Source: an uncultured Paracoccaceae bacterium
Lineage (GTDB): Bacteria > Pseudomonadota > Alphaproteobacteria > Rhodobacterales > Rhodobacteraceae
DNA length: 64,000 nt
Direction: 5' to 3'
Assembly: GCA_947495295.1 (NCBI GenBank)
Contig: CANLYJ010000002.1
Coordinates: forward strand, 434,001 to 498,000
Part shown: one piece after another, positions 46,659 to 56,051 of the stretch
Position numbering within the stretch: the stretch's first letter is position 1
Layout: each line of letters starts with the position of its first letter
Made by a program: the position numbers and the translations under genes
The notes under the pieces: model-generated
Databases searched by the model: none
Seen by the model: only the letters and a program-made list of their open reading frames with translations
What the model was told of the DNA's origin: nothing

Positions 46659-47627
46659 TTATTCGCCCAGTGCGGCGAGCAGTTTCTGGTGGTTTTCGAC
46701 TTGCAGCGCCCAGTAATCCCGCTGTTCGCTGGCATCCATCCAAAGCGGTGAGAGGCTTTCGGAGGTCAGGTAGCTTTGCCATTCATCGCTATTGTAGATC
46801 TCGGTAAAGAGGGTCTGGTAATACGCGGCAGCCTCGTCCGACATGCCCGGTGCGCCGACCACGGCGCGCTGGTTGTAGTAGGAAAAGTCGTGCCCCAGTT
46901 CTTTGATCGTTGGCACGTCGGGATAGGCGGGCATCCGTTCATCAGAAAAGGCCAGAAGCGGGGTGAAATCACCGGCCTCGTAAAACCCCTTGGCCTCGGC
47001 CGGGTTGTTCACGCTGGCCATGATCTGTTGCCCGGCAAGGTCCTTGGCCACGGCACCGCCACCATCATAGGGGATGTATTTGATATCGAGATCATAGGCG
47101 CCCGACATAAAGGCGATGACGATGGAATCTTCCTGACCCGCACCGGTGCCGCCCATCACATATTCGCCGCCCATTTCTTTTACCTTGGCGACGTAGTCGT
47201 CAAATGTCGTGATGCCTGAATCCTTGTGGACCCAGAGCACAAAGGGATCGACGCCCATCATCGCAACAGGGGTGAAGGCCTGAATATCGATGCCAAGGTT
47301 TTCCTGCCGCAAGGGCGTTGTAAAAAATGAATTGAGGGTCACCAGAATGGTATGGTCGGGGTCGCTGGCTCCGCTGACGTGGATCAGCGCCTCTGCCCCG
47401 GAACCGCCGCCTTTGTTGTTGGGGACAAGCGGCCGGTTCGTCAGGTCCTTTTGTTCTGCGACCGACTGGATGTAGCGTGCGATTTGATCGGCGCCGCCAC
47501 CGGGACCCGCCATGATCACAAAGTCGATGGGTTTGCGTGGCTGCCAATCCTGGGCCTGTGCAATCATCGGGGTTGTCGCAAGAATTGTGGCACCGGTGAG
47601 CGCGAGAATGGACCGTCTGGTAATCAT
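46659..47627 (-). CDS. Tripartite tricarboxylate transporter substrate-binding protein (TctC)
   Basis: A 322-residue periplasmic binding protein with a Tat-like/Sec signal (MITRRSILALTGATILATTPMIAQA; RR near the start). Mature segments KPIDFVIMAGPGGGADQIARY and PNNKGGGSGAEAL are the TctC binding-loop pattern. Start at 47627 is set by GGAGGAGAC; longer frames to 47702 lack support. It is the first gene of the tctCBA operon. The ligand is probably a carboxylate. Confidence 0.93.
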   Translation of the reverse strand: MITRRSILALTGATILATTPMIAQAQDWQPRKPIDFVIMAGPGGGADQIARYIQSVAEQKDLTNRPLVPNNKGGGSGAEALIHVSGASDPDHTILVTLNSFFTTPLRQENLGIDIQAFTPVAMMGVDPFVLWVHKDSGITTFDDYVAKVKEMGGEYVMGGTGAGQEDSIVIAFMSGAYDLDIKYIPYDGGGAVAKDLAGQQIMASVNNPAEAKGFYEAGDFTPLLAFSDERMPAYPDVPTIKELGHDFSYYNQRAVVGAPGMSDEAAAYYQTLFTEIYNSDEWQSYLTSESLSPLWMDASEQRDYWALQVENHQKLLAALGE

Positions 47628-47758
47628 TTTTGTCTCCTCCAAAGTCATTGGCAGGGTGCGCGCCATCATTTGGTGATCGTACAGCCCCACCTTGTAGAGC
47701 AATTATCTTTCAATTTACGCATTTCAAGGAAAACTTTATTGCTGGCGCAAAGAATACT

Positions 47759-48613
47759 TTAGTGTACAAAGATCGTCGGAATTTTCGCTTTGTCTACAAC
47801 GGCTTGCGTGTTGCCACCGAAAATGGTTTCGCGTTCGTGGTTCTGCCCATAGGCCCCCATGATCAGCATATCGGCGTTCAATTGGGTGGTGATGTCCAAC
47901 AGGGCCGCGCCGGGCTGCTTGGCCTCAAAACGATGCGTTTCGGCTGCGATGCCGCGCAGCCGGTAATAGTCCACCAGTTCGTCGGTCGTGGCGCCATGGG
48001 GTTCGCCCTTGCCGCCCGACAATATGGTCACTTCAGAAGCCGCTGCTGCGAAATCCAGTGTCATGGCCACGGCACGCGATGCTTCAAGCGACCCGTTCCA
48101 GGCGATCGTCAGCCGGCTGCCGAAATTGGCGGTGACGTCATGCCCCGGCGGACACATGAGGACCGGGCGACCGGTCTGAAACAGCCCGGACTTGAGCGAA
48201 TTGGCCCCTAGGTTGCGATCCCGATCCGGTTTGGCGACGACGATCAGGTCGGCCAGCCGTCCGTTATGTTTGATGATGTCCGCCATACGCCCGAATTCTT
48301 CGATCATCTGCATCGATGCCGTGCCGGATGTGGGCGTATCCGTGACCCGCAGGCCAAGCGTTTCGGCGAACTGGTCGAGTTGCTGGCGCACCTCGTTTTC
48401 CTGCTGATCAGCGTATTCCTTGGCCTGCTGCGCCATGGTCTTGCGTGCGAAGGCGGGCAGGGTGGAACTGTAGGGCATGAAATCTTCGGTCTGCGCCCGG
48501 CAATGCACCACAACGATATGCGCCTTGTGCGTTTTGGCGAGTGCAGCGGCGTGTTTGATCACAGTTTCCGCCATGCCATCCCCACGCACGGGCACCAGAA
48601 TTCGACTGAGCAT
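47759..48613 (-). CDS. Universal stress protein (two UspA units)
   Basis: A 284-residue USP with two tandem UspA folds. The first starts ILVPVRGDGMAETVIKHAAALA; the second starts LTIAWNGSLEASRAVAMTL at about 168 and ends MLIMGAYGQNHERETIFGGNTQAVVDKAKIPTIFVH (family pattern GxxGxxxxxxxxxG for ATP, in the C-terminal unit). Such USPs bind ATP and act in stress survival. AAGGAGG precedes the ATG. It stands alone between the Tct operon and a LysR gene. Confidence 0.9.
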   Translation of the reverse strand: MLSRILVPVRGDGMAETVIKHAAALAKTHKAHIVVVHCRAQTEDFMPYSSTLPAFARKTMAQQAKEYADQQENEVRQQLDQFAETLGLRVTDTPTSGTASMQMIEEFGRMADIIKHNGRLADLIVVAKPDRDRNLGANSLKSGLFQTGRPVLMCPPGHDVTANFGSRLTIAWNGSLEASRAVAMTLDFAAAASEVTILSGGKGEPHGATTDELVDYYRLRGIAAETHRFEAKQPGAALLDITTQLNADMLIMGAYGQNHERETIFGGNTQAVVDKAKIPTIFVH

Positions 48614-48741
48614 TTCTAACCCTCCTTGTCATGGCGCGGGTGTCCCACGCCATTATTGCTTTGGCCGGTTAGATAGCCCGCGATTGCCGGATTGCTCGTT
48701 TTTTTTGGGAATTGGCGTTCGTTTCCAAAGTGTTGGTGACG

Positions 48742-49632
48742 CTATGCGCCGAAGTTTTTCCAGACCTCTTTGCCCTTGTCGTTCAGCCGGGCCGGGGAGC
48801 AGAACACGGATAGTGTCATTTCCGCCTCAAGCGATGCAGGCCCGATCTGGCTGACCAACCCATCGGCCAGTTCTGATTGAATGGCCGAATGTGGCAGCCA
48901 GCCGATCCCGACCCCGTTCAGCACCCGCCGTTTGATCGCCTCGACCAACCCATCGACATATTGCACGCTAAGATGGACCTGCTGTTTGCCAAGTGTTTGG
49001 TCAACGACCGCACCCAGAAAGGACGACCGTTCATAGGCCAGATAGGGGCTGGGTGTTTTGGCCGTGCCGGGTAAGTCCCAGCCATGTGTGTCGGATGCGG
49101 ATTTCAGCGCAACCGGCACCATTTTTTCCGATCCCAGATCGATGCGGGCAAACTGGCTTTCGTCCAGAACCAAGGGCACATCGGGGTGCCGGTAACACAG
49201 CAGAAAGTCGCATCCCCCATCGGCCAGAAGCTGGCAACAGGTGCTGAGACTGTCAGAGATGACGCGGGCCTTGAGGTTTTTGATGTCGGCTTCAAGCTCT
49301 TCCAGCCGCGAGGTCAGGTAGTTCACGGAAATTGTGTGCAGGACGGCGAAACGCTGGAACGATTTGTCGCCTTGTTCCTGTTCGCGAATGGCCTGACGCG
49401 CGTCGATCAGTTCGGCGATTGTCGCCTTGGCGATAGGCAGAAACTGTTTGCCAGCGGGTGATAGCTGCACCGGGAATGTGGCCCGGTCGATCAGTGCCAC
49501 GCCCATCCAGTTTTCCAGTGATTTCACCCGCCTGCTAAAGGCTGATTGGGTGATATTGCGTTCTTCTGCCGCCCGCGTGAAGCTGAGCGTGCGCCCCAGA
49601 CAGACAAAATCCCGTAGCCAATTCAGGTCCAT
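48742..49632 (-). CDS. LysR family transcriptional regulator
   Basis: A 296-residue LysR protein. The helix-turn-helix is at about 17-40 (FTRAAEERNITQSAFSRRVK). The effector domain follows from about 90. It is transcribed divergently from the PLP-lyase gene 157 bases away, the usual layout for a LysR regulator controlling the neighbouring operon. Binding-site evidence in the gap is weak: A/T-rich TTATGCAAATTCGGAATAA at about 49674-49692 is a loose inverted repeat. Confidence 0.9.
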   Translation of the reverse strand: MDLNWLRDFVCLGRTLSFTRAAEERNITQSAFSRRVKSLENWMGVALIDRATFPVQLSPAGKQFLPIAKATIAELIDARQAIREQEQGDKSFQRFAVLHTISVNYLTSRLEELEADIKNLKARVISDSLSTCCQLLADGGCDFLLCYRHPDVPLVLDESQFARIDLGSEKMVPVALKSASDTHGWDLPGTAKTPSPYLAYERSSFLGAVVDQTLGKQQVHLSVQYVDGLVEAIKRRVLNGVGIGWLPHSAIQSELADGLVSQIGPASLEAEMTLSVFCSPARLNDKGKEVWKNFGA

Positions 49633-49789
49633 ACACCCTACCTTTCCTGTTGACTGTAAAGGGAAAATTGACGTTATGCAAATTCGGAATAACCCGATGC
49701 GTTGTTTGAATTGGCCCCGAGCGCGGATTCGCGTCTAGGCTGGTTTTGCGATCAGGCATGTTGTCTGACGCTAACCGGAGAGACCCCTT

Positions 49790-50800
49790 ATGCATCTTGC
49801 CCGCTTCCCACGGATTCAGCTTGGCCATTTTCCGACACCACTAGAGAAGCTGGACAATCTGACGCGCGCATTGGGTGGTCCTGATATCTATATCAAGCGC
49901 GACGATTGCACCGGGCTGGCCACAGGTGGCAACAAGACCCGCAAGCTGGAGTTTCTGGCTGCCGATGCAGTTGCGCAGGGCGCTGATACGCTGGTCACCC
50001 AAGGCGCGACCCAATCAAACCATGTACGCCAGACGGCCGCCGCTGCCCGCAAGCTGGGCATGACATGTCATGCGTTGCTGGAACGCCGGGTCGAAAATAT
50101 GGGCGACGGGTATGAAACGGCGGGCAATGTCCTGTTGGATGATCTGCTGCAATGCGAATATGCGTTCCGCCCTGATGGGGCTGACATGAATGCAGAGGCG
50201 CAAGCCTTGGTTGCGCAGTTGAAGGAAAAAGGTCGCAAGCCCTATTTCATTCCCGGTGGCGGATCGAACACGATTGGCGCGCTGGGCTATGTCCATGCCG
50301 CGCAGGAACTGGTGTATCAGGCGGATACCGCGGGTCTGAAGATCGACAAGATTGTGCATGCCACCGGCAGCGCGGGCACGCAGGCGGGTATTCTGGCGGG
50401 CCTTTACGCGATGAATACGCCAATTGATGTGATCGGCATTTCAGTGCGCGCGAAACGTGCCCAACAGATTGCCAATGTGCATAAACTTGCGGCAGCCACC
50501 GTTGAAATGATCGGTGCCCGGGGTGAACTGCCGGTTGAGATGGTGGAGGCCTATGACGATTATGTAGGCTCTGGTTATGGCCAGCCCACTGAAAGCATGG
50601 TTGATGCGATTGCGTTGCTTGCGCGCGAAGAGGGTATTTTCCTTGACCCGGTTTATTCGGGCAAAGGCATGGCTGGCATGATCGGGCTGATCAATAAGGG
50701 CATCCTGAAAAAGGGCGAGACTGTCGTCTTTATCCATACCGGTGGTGCCGCCGCGCTGGCCGCTTACGAGCATCTGTTTTCAAAGCAGTCTGCTGCGTGA
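49790..50800 (+). CDS. D-cysteine desulfhydrase / L-cysteate sulfo-lyase family PLP enzyme
   Basis: A 336-residue fold-II PLP enzyme (ACC deaminase/D-cysteine desulfhydrase family). The PLP lysine is in [11 protein letters not shown] at about 46-56, with [10 protein letters not shown] before it, and [14 protein letters not shown] and [10 protein letters not shown] bind the cofactor. The DDCTGL wording and length fit L-cysteate sulfo-lyase (CuyA), which releases sulfite and ammonia from cysteate, better than E. coli DcyD. That is from memory and unproven. No CuyZ-type sulfite exporter is adjacent. It heads the operon with GGAGAG before the ATG. Confidence 0.82.
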   Translation: MHLARFPRIQLGHFPTPLEKLDNLTRALGGPDIYIKRDDCTGLATGGNKTRKLEFLAADAVAQGADTLVTQGATQSNHVRQTAAAARKLGMTCHALLERRVENMGDGYETAGNVLLDDLLQCEYAFRPDGADMNAEAQALVAQLKEKGRKPYFIPGGGSNTIGALGYVHAAQELVYQADTAGLKIDKIVHATGSAGTQAGILAGLYAMNTPIDVIGISVRAKRAQQIANVHKLAAATVEMIGARGELPVEMVEAYDDYVGSGYGQPTESMVDAIALLAREEGIFLDPVYSGKGMAGMIGLINKGILKKGETVVFIHTGGAAALAAYEHLFSKQSAA

Positions 50801-51585
50801 ATATCAGCACCGACCTTTCAGCCGATAGCGGCCTGACATACCGGCGCGAGGGCAAGGGGTTTCCGCTGGTGTTGTTGCACGGGTATTTTGGCGGGGCGGC
50901 GTTGTGGGAACAGCAGCTTGCCGCGTTTCGCGACAAGTTTGACGTCATCGTGCCGGAACTGTCCGGCTATGGCGGCAACGCTGATCAGCCGTCGCTGGAC
51001 ACAATCGAAGGCTATGCCAATCAGATCCTGACGTTTCTGGATGAGATTGGGGTGACCCGGTTTCATCTGGTGGGCCATTCGATGGGCGGGATGATCGCGC
51101 AGCAGATGGCGGCCCTTGCCCCTGACCGCATTGACCGGCTGGTCTGTTACGGCACGGGTCCGCGCGGTGCGATGCCCGACCGGTTTGAAACACTTGATGC
51201 GTCCCGCGACCGGGTGCGCAGCGACGGGGCGGCAGCCACCGCCCGCCGGATTGCGGCCACTTGGTTTACCGACGGTGAGGCGGCGGAGGGGTTCGCCACA
51301 TGTGCCCGTTTGGGCGAGAATGTCAGCGTGGCAACGGCCCTGTCCGGGCTGACGGCGATGGAGGGCTGGGATGGCCGTGCATCGTTGGATCAGATCACGC
51401 AACCGACACTGGTCATCTGGGGCGATTGTGACCGGTCTTATGGCTGGTCCCAGCCAGAGGCGCTCTGGCGTGGGATCAAAGGCAGCAGTCTGGGCGTTCT
51501 GCCGGGCTGCGGCCACAACGCCCACATGGAACAACCCGAGATTTTCAACGCCATCGTGGAGAAATTTCTGCCGGAAAATGTCTGA
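50797..51585 (+). CDS. Alpha/beta hydrolase
   Basis: A 262-residue alpha/beta-hydrolase. The oxyanion region [13 protein letters not shown], the nucleophile elbow [12 protein letters not shown] (Ser at about 92) and the terminal His in [12 protein letters not shown] are all present; the acid is likely in [11 protein letters not shown]. It starts GTG overlapping the PLP enzyme stop (GTGA), so the two are made together. Substrate unknown, plausibly an ester or an amide of the imported compound. Confidence 0.88.
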   Translation: MNISTDLSADSGLTYRREGKGFPLVLLHGYFGGAALWEQQLAAFRDKFDVIVPELSGYGGNADQPSLDTIEGYANQILTFLDEIGVTRFHLVGHSMGGMIAQQMAALAPDRIDRLVCYGTGPRGAMPDRFETLDASRDRVRSDGAAATARRIAATWFTDGEAAEGFATCARLGENVSVATALSGLTAMEGWDGRASLDQITQPTLVIWGDCDRSYGWSQPEALWRGIKGSSLGVLPGCGHNAHMEQPEIFNAIVEKFLPENV

Positions 51586-51635
51586 AAAACAGATTGCGCC
51601 AGCCGGCGGCGCGCTAACCAACAGTGGAGAAACAC

Positions 51636-52586
51636 ATGAAGAAACTACTTATTTCAACGGCTTTTGCCCTGTCTATGGCGGGTGCTGCATCCGCCGAAGA
51701 GGTCAAGATCGGCGCACCCGCATGGACCGGCGCGCAGGCCATCGCGCATTTGATCGCTGAAATCGTCGAAACGCGCATGGGCGGCGAGGCTGAATTGGTC
51801 CCCGGTAACAATGCCAGCATCTTTCAGGCGATGGGTCAGGGCAAGGGCGACATTGACGTGCATCCCGATGTCTGGCTGCCCAACCAGCAAAGCTTCACCG
51901 ACAAGTATGTCGAAGGCGAAGGCACGGTGATCCTGTCCGACAACTCCTATGAGGGCAAACAGAGCTTTTGCGTCAGCCGCGCCTTTTCAGAGGCCAACAA
52001 TGTGACCTCGATCTTTGATCTGGCCCGGCCCGAGATTGCTGCGCTGATGGACAGCGATGGCAATGGCAAGGGTGAGATCTGGATCGGCGCGCCCGGTTGG
52101 GCGTCGGCCAATGTGAACGAGGTGAAGGTGCGTGATTACGGCCTGATGCCCTTTATGGAGCCGATCCGCGCTGATCAGGCGGTCATGACCGCCACCGTTG
52201 GTGACAGCATCCGCAAAGAAATGGGCTATGCTTTCTATTGCTACTCACCACATGCGATCTGGTTCCAGCATGATATCGTGCGCCTGTCAGAACCGCCCTT
52301 TGACCCCGAACAGTATATCGCGATCCAGCCATCCGATGACCCCGATTGGTTCGAAAAGTCCAAGGTGATGACCGAAGATGCGCTGAAAAACGTCCAAATC
52401 GCCTATTCCGGCACATTGCCGGACCGGTCGCCCGCGATTGCCGATCTGTTGGCCAATATCCAGCTGGATGGCGAAACCGTGTCTGATTTTGCGTTCCAGA
52501 TCGAAGGCGGCAAAGACCCCGCTGACGTCGCACGTGACTGGGTTGCCGCCAATTCAGAGCGCGTCGACAGCTGGCTTGGCCTCTGA
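51636..52586 (+). CDS. Glycine betaine-type ABC transporter substrate-binding protein
   Basis: A 316-residue periplasmic protein of the OpuAC/ProX family. The signal ends near AGAASA. Tryptophans that could form the aromatic cage for quaternary-ammonium or similar zwitterions are in APAWTGAQ, HPDVWLPNQQ, GAPGWASANV and PHAIWFQ. Start at 51636 follows GGAGA; the upstream ATG at 51624 adds four residues. It begins 50 bases after the hydrolase gene and precedes its ATPase and permease. The ligand could be glycine betaine, a proline betaine, DMSP or a related solute. Confidence 0.9.
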   Translation: MKKLLISTAFALSMAGAASAEEVKIGAPAWTGAQAIAHLIAEIVETRMGGEAELVPGNNASIFQAMGQGKGDIDVHPDVWLPNQQSFTDKYVEGEGTVILSDNSYEGKQSFCVSRAFSEANNVTSIFDLARPEIAALMDSDGNGKGEIWIGAPGWASANVNEVKVRDYGLMPFMEPIRADQAVMTATVGDSIRKEMGYAFYCYSPHAIWFQHDIVRLSEPPFDPEQYIAIQPSDDPDWFEKSKVMTEDALKNVQIAYSGTLPDRSPAIADLLANIQLDGETVSDFAFQIEGGKDPADVARDWVAANSERVDSWLGL

Positions 52587-52645
52587 TCGTAACAGGGCAT
52601 CGCGCGGGATCGCGCGGTGCCACCATGGCACCGGGGGACGCAAGC

Positions 52646-53704
52646 GTGACGCAAGAATTCGCCATTGAAATATCGAATGTCTGGAAGATTTTCGGCGCTC
52701 GCGCATCCGAGGCGATTGAAGATGTGCGCGCCAATGCCATCACCAAGAAACAGGTGCTGGAAAAGTATAACTGCGTGATCGGCGTGGCCGATGCGACGAT
52801 GCATATCAAACCGGGTGAGATTTTCTGCGTCATGGGCCTGTCCGGGTCCGGCAAATCGACGCTGGTCCGCCATATCAATCGCCTGTTGGAACCCACGGCG
52901 GGTCAGATCATCGTCAATGGGCAGGACATTATGGCGATGGCCCCGGACGCCCTGCGCCAGTACCGTAATGAGCATATCGCGATGGTGTTTCAGAACTTTG
53001 CCCTGATGCCGCACAGGTCGGTTCTGGATAATGTGGCCTTGCCTTTGGAAATTCGCGGTGTGTCGAAAAACCAGCGCATGGAAGTGGCGGAACGCACGGT
53101 TGAGATGGTCGACCTGACCGGATGGGGCAACAAATTTGCCCATGAACTATCCGGCGGGATGCAGCAGCGTGTCGGCCTTGCCCGCGCCTTGGCCGCTGAC
53201 CCTGAAATCCTGCTGATGGACGAGCCCTTTTCGGCGCTGGATCCGTTGATCCGCCGCCAGTTGCAGGGTGAGTTCATGGGGCTGGCTGCCAATATGAACA
53301 AGACCACGGTCTTCATCACCCATGATCTGGATGAGGCCGTGCGCATCGGTGACCGCATTGCCATCATGCGCGACGGCATGGTGATCCAGACCGGCACGCC
53401 CGAGGATATCGTGATGAACCCGGTCGATGACTACGTATCGGATTTTGTGGCCGGGATTTCCCGGCTGAAAGTCGTGCGCGCCCATGCGGTCATGCAGGGT
53501 CTGGCGCAGTTTGAAAGTGCCAATGGCAGTCTGTCTGAAACCGCCCGCGAGTTCGCACAGGATGCCCATTTGGGTGAACTGATTGATGCTGCTATCGCCA
53601 CTGACCAGCCCGCCGCAATCATTGATGATCATGGCGCACGGATCGGGGTGATTACCCGGTCTGATCTGCTGCGCACTGTCATCGAAGGCACGGAGACATC
53701 CTGA
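52646..53704 (+). CDS. Glycine betaine/proline-type ABC transporter ATPase
   Basis: A 352-residue ProV/OpuAA-like ATPase. Walker A GLSGSGKST at about 74, Q-loop FQNFALMPHRSVLDNVALPLE (family pattern), signature LSGGMQQRVGLARAL, Walker B ILLMDEPFSALDPL and switch His THDLDEA are all intact. The C-terminus (about 270-350) has a CBS-like tail ending HGARIGVITRSDLL. GTG at 52646 with GGGGGA 7 bases upstream is favoured; ATG at 52625 adds 7 residues without a ribosome site. Confidence 0.92.
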   Translation: MTQEFAIEISNVWKIFGARASEAIEDVRANAITKKQVLEKYNCVIGVADATMHIKPGEIFCVMGLSGSGKSTLVRHINRLLEPTAGQIIVNGQDIMAMAPDALRQYRNEHIAMVFQNFALMPHRSVLDNVALPLEIRGVSKNQRMEVAERTVEMVDLTGWGNKFAHELSGGMQQRVGLARALAADPEILLMDEPFSALDPLIRRQLQGEFMGLAANMNKTTVFITHDLDEAVRIGDRIAIMRDGMVIQTGTPEDIVMNPVDDYVSDFVAGISRLKVVRAHAVMQGLAQFESANGSLSETAREFAQDAHLGELIDAAIATDQPAAIIDDHGARIGVITRSDLLRTVIEGTETS

Positions 53705-53707
53705 CCC

Positions 53708-55195
53708 ATGACCGATAAAACCAAAGATGAGCTTTTGGCCGATTTCGTGGCGACCAGCCCCGGCTATTACCGTGATCAGTTCCAGAAGATCGGGGCGAGC
53801 GCTGCGTTCACCTGGACCTTTAACTGGGTGGCGGCGGTCCTTGGCCCGATCTGGTTTGGCATGCGTGGCCTTTGGAACTGGGCGCTGACATTCGTTATTC
53901 TTGAGGCTTTCGCCTATATCCAGCTGGGCCGTGGCCTGTTTGGTGATTTGGGTGCCAGCGCCCGCGAACGGATTGCCCAGATCGAAGGCACGCTGGAATT
54001 TCGCCGCGAGCAGTTGCAGGCGGCCAAGGACCGCAATGCTGACAATGTCGATGTGTTCGAACGCACGATCAAATCGCTGGAAGACGCGATTGGGGATGTG
54101 CAGGCCGAAATTGCGCAGCTGGAGGCGGGGGCCATCTGGGTCGCGTTGACGGGGCTTGTGGCCCTGATCATTGTCAAAGCCATTGCTGGGATTGTTGCCA
54201 ATACGGCCTTGGAAAAACGCTATTCCGATTGGCTGTCGGACGGTTCGATCAGTGCTGGGTTGGACCCCGCCCGCACAGCGCTTGCTGCGTTATTTGCTGT
54301 GCTAGTGATCGGCATCAGCGTTATTCACTATGCTTTTCCCGGTGCCATCGGCTGGCTGACGGATTTTCCCACCGACCCCGGTATCCGGCTGGATGCCATT
54401 GACAAGGTCGAGGCGTTCTTCGCCTTTATCATTGAATCGGGTGAGTGGTTTTTCCAGCTGATCACGCTGGGCATTCGCACGGTTCTGGATGCGCTGGAGG
54501 TGTTGTTTGTTGACACCCCATGGCCCGTTATCGGCAGTTTCATCATCCTGCTGACATGGTTGTCGGCGGGTAGCCGGGCGGCGATTTTCGCCGGTGCCTT
54601 TCTGGCCTATATGGGTTTTCTGGGGTTCTGGGAAAAGGCGATGACGACGCTTGCGCTGCTGGGCACGGCGGCTTGTATTTCGATTGCCATCGGCATTCCT
54701 GTTGGCCTGTTCTGCGCTCGCCGCCCGCGCTTTTATGCCATCGTCCGCCCGATCATGGATTTCATGCAGACCATGCCCGCCTTCGTTTTCATGATCCCGG
54801 TGATCGCGTTTTTCGGCACGGGCAAGCCTGCGGCGGTTGTCACCACCATGATTTTTGGCGGCACCCCTGTTGTGCGCCTGACCGTGCTGGGTCTGCGCGG
54901 TGTGCCTGAAACCATTCGCGAAGCGGCCATCGCATATGGTGCGTCCAAGTGGTTTTTACTGACAAAGGTTGATTTGCCTCTTGCCGCGCCATCGATTCTG
55001 GCCGGGGTCAACCAGACCATCATGCTGAGCCTTGCGATGGTTGTTGTTGCCTCACTGATCGGGGCGAAGGGGCTGGGCGAGGATGTGTTGGAGGCGCTGC
55101 AATATGCATCCGTCGGTCAGGGGATTTTGGCCGGTTTCGCCATCCTGTTCTGTGCGATGATCCTCGACCGGATTGTGCAGGGTAAACGCGACTGA
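53708..55195 (+). CDS. Glycine betaine-type ABC permease with N-terminal extension
   Basis: A 495-residue permease, about 200 residues longer than ProW/OpuAB types. The C-terminal half has the transport domain, with the EAA loop GVPETIREAAIAYGASKW at about 400-417 and five or more helices. The N-terminal part holds a hydrophobic DUF2628-like stretch (AAFTWTFNWVAAVLGPIWFG), a 60-residue coiled-coil segment rich in Glu, Arg and Gln (about 80-135), and more helices. The ATG starts 3 bases after the ATPase stop. The role of the extension is unknown. Confidence 0.88.
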   Translation: MTDKTKDELLADFVATSPGYYRDQFQKIGASAAFTWTFNWVAAVLGPIWFGMRGLWNWALTFVILEAFAYIQLGRGLFGDLGASARERIAQIEGTLEFRREQLQAAKDRNADNVDVFERTIKSLEDAIGDVQAEIAQLEAGAIWVALTGLVALIIVKAIAGIVANTALEKRYSDWLSDGSISAGLDPARTALAALFAVLVIGISVIHYAFPGAIGWLTDFPTDPGIRLDAIDKVEAFFAFIIESGEWFFQLITLGIRTVLDALEVLFVDTPWPVIGSFIILLTWLSAGSRAAIFAGAFLAYMGFLGFWEKAMTTLALLGTAACISIAIGIPVGLFCARRPRFYAIVRPIMDFMQTMPAFVFMIPVIAFFGTGKPAAVVTTMIFGGTPVVRLTVLGLRGVPETIREAAIAYGASKWFLLTKVDLPLAAPSILAGVNQTIMLSLAMVVVASLIGAKGLGEDVLEALQYASVGQGILAGFAILFCAMILDRIVQGKRD

Positions 55196-55268
55196 CCCCA
55201 TTGCTGTGGCCTGCGCCGCAGACATGTGCCACACCTTCGCCAACCTGCGGAAGTGAAGGAGTGACAGG

Positions 55269-56051
55269 ATGGAAGACCGGTTAAAGGCCGCGATTGCGAT
55301 TGCCAAAAGTGGCGGCGCGCTGGCGCTGGACTACTATCGCCGTTTGCCGACGCTGGAAGTCGTCAGCAAAGGCTTGCAGGATTTCGTCACCGAGGCGGAT
55401 CAGAACGTCGAATTGCATATCCGCGATCTGATCACGGCGGCCTTTCCCGATGATGGCATCGTGGGCGAGGAACATGCCCCCAAGACCGGGACGACCGGCT
55501 ATCGTTGGGTGATTGACCCGATTGATGGCACATCCAATTTCATCAATGCGATGCCGGTCTGGTGCGTTGTGATCGCTATCGTCAAGGATGACGCGACACA
55601 GATTGGCGTGATCCATGACCCCGTTCATGATGAGACATTTCATGCCGTCAAGGGTGCCGGTGCGATACTGAATGATGCGCCTATGCGCATGCCTGCTGAC
55701 GCGGTGATCAGCAGGGGTACGATCAGCACCGGCTATTGCAACCGGATCAGCAAGGCGAGTTTGGTCGCTGTGATTGATGCCGTCGTCGCCCGTGATGGCG
55801 TATTTCATCGTAACGGATCTGGCGCGCTGTCGCTGGCTTATGTCGCGGCGGGGCGGTTGATCGGCTATCTTGAAGGGCACATGAACGCCTGGGATTGTCT
55901 GGCCGGTCAGTTGATCATCGCCGAGGCCGGTGGCCGGGTAGAGCCGCAATCGGCTGACGACATGATCGTCAAGGGTGGCCGCGTCGTGGCGGGCAGCGCG
56001 GGCATATTTGACGAGCTTGTGCAGATCGCCGACGCGACCTTGCATCTTTGA
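55269..56051 (+). CDS. Inositol monophosphatase family protein
   Basis: A 260-residue member of the inositol monophosphatase superfamily (Mg-dependent phosphatase). The metal-binding motif WVIDPIDGTSNF at about 77-88, GEEH before it (Glu65-Glu66) and NAWDCLAGQLIIAEAGG at about 205-221 are complete. In bacteria such enzymes act on inositol phosphates, histidinol phosphate, NADP or 3'-phosphoadenylates. GAAGGAGTGACAGG precedes the ATG. It overlaps the aconitase-X gene by 1 base (TGATG). Confidence 0.9.
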   Translation: MEDRLKAAIAIAKSGGALALDYYRRLPTLEVVSKGLQDFVTEADQNVELHIRDLITAAFPDDGIVGEEHAPKTGTTGYRWVIDPIDGTSNFINAMPVWCVVIAIVKDDATQIGVIHDPVHDETFHAVKGAGAILNDAPMRMPADAVISRGTISTGYCNRISKASLVAVIDAVVARDGVFHRNGSGALSLAYVAAGRLIGYLEGHMNAWDCLAGQLIIAEAGGRVEPQSADDMIVKGGRVVAGSAGIFDELVQIADATLHL

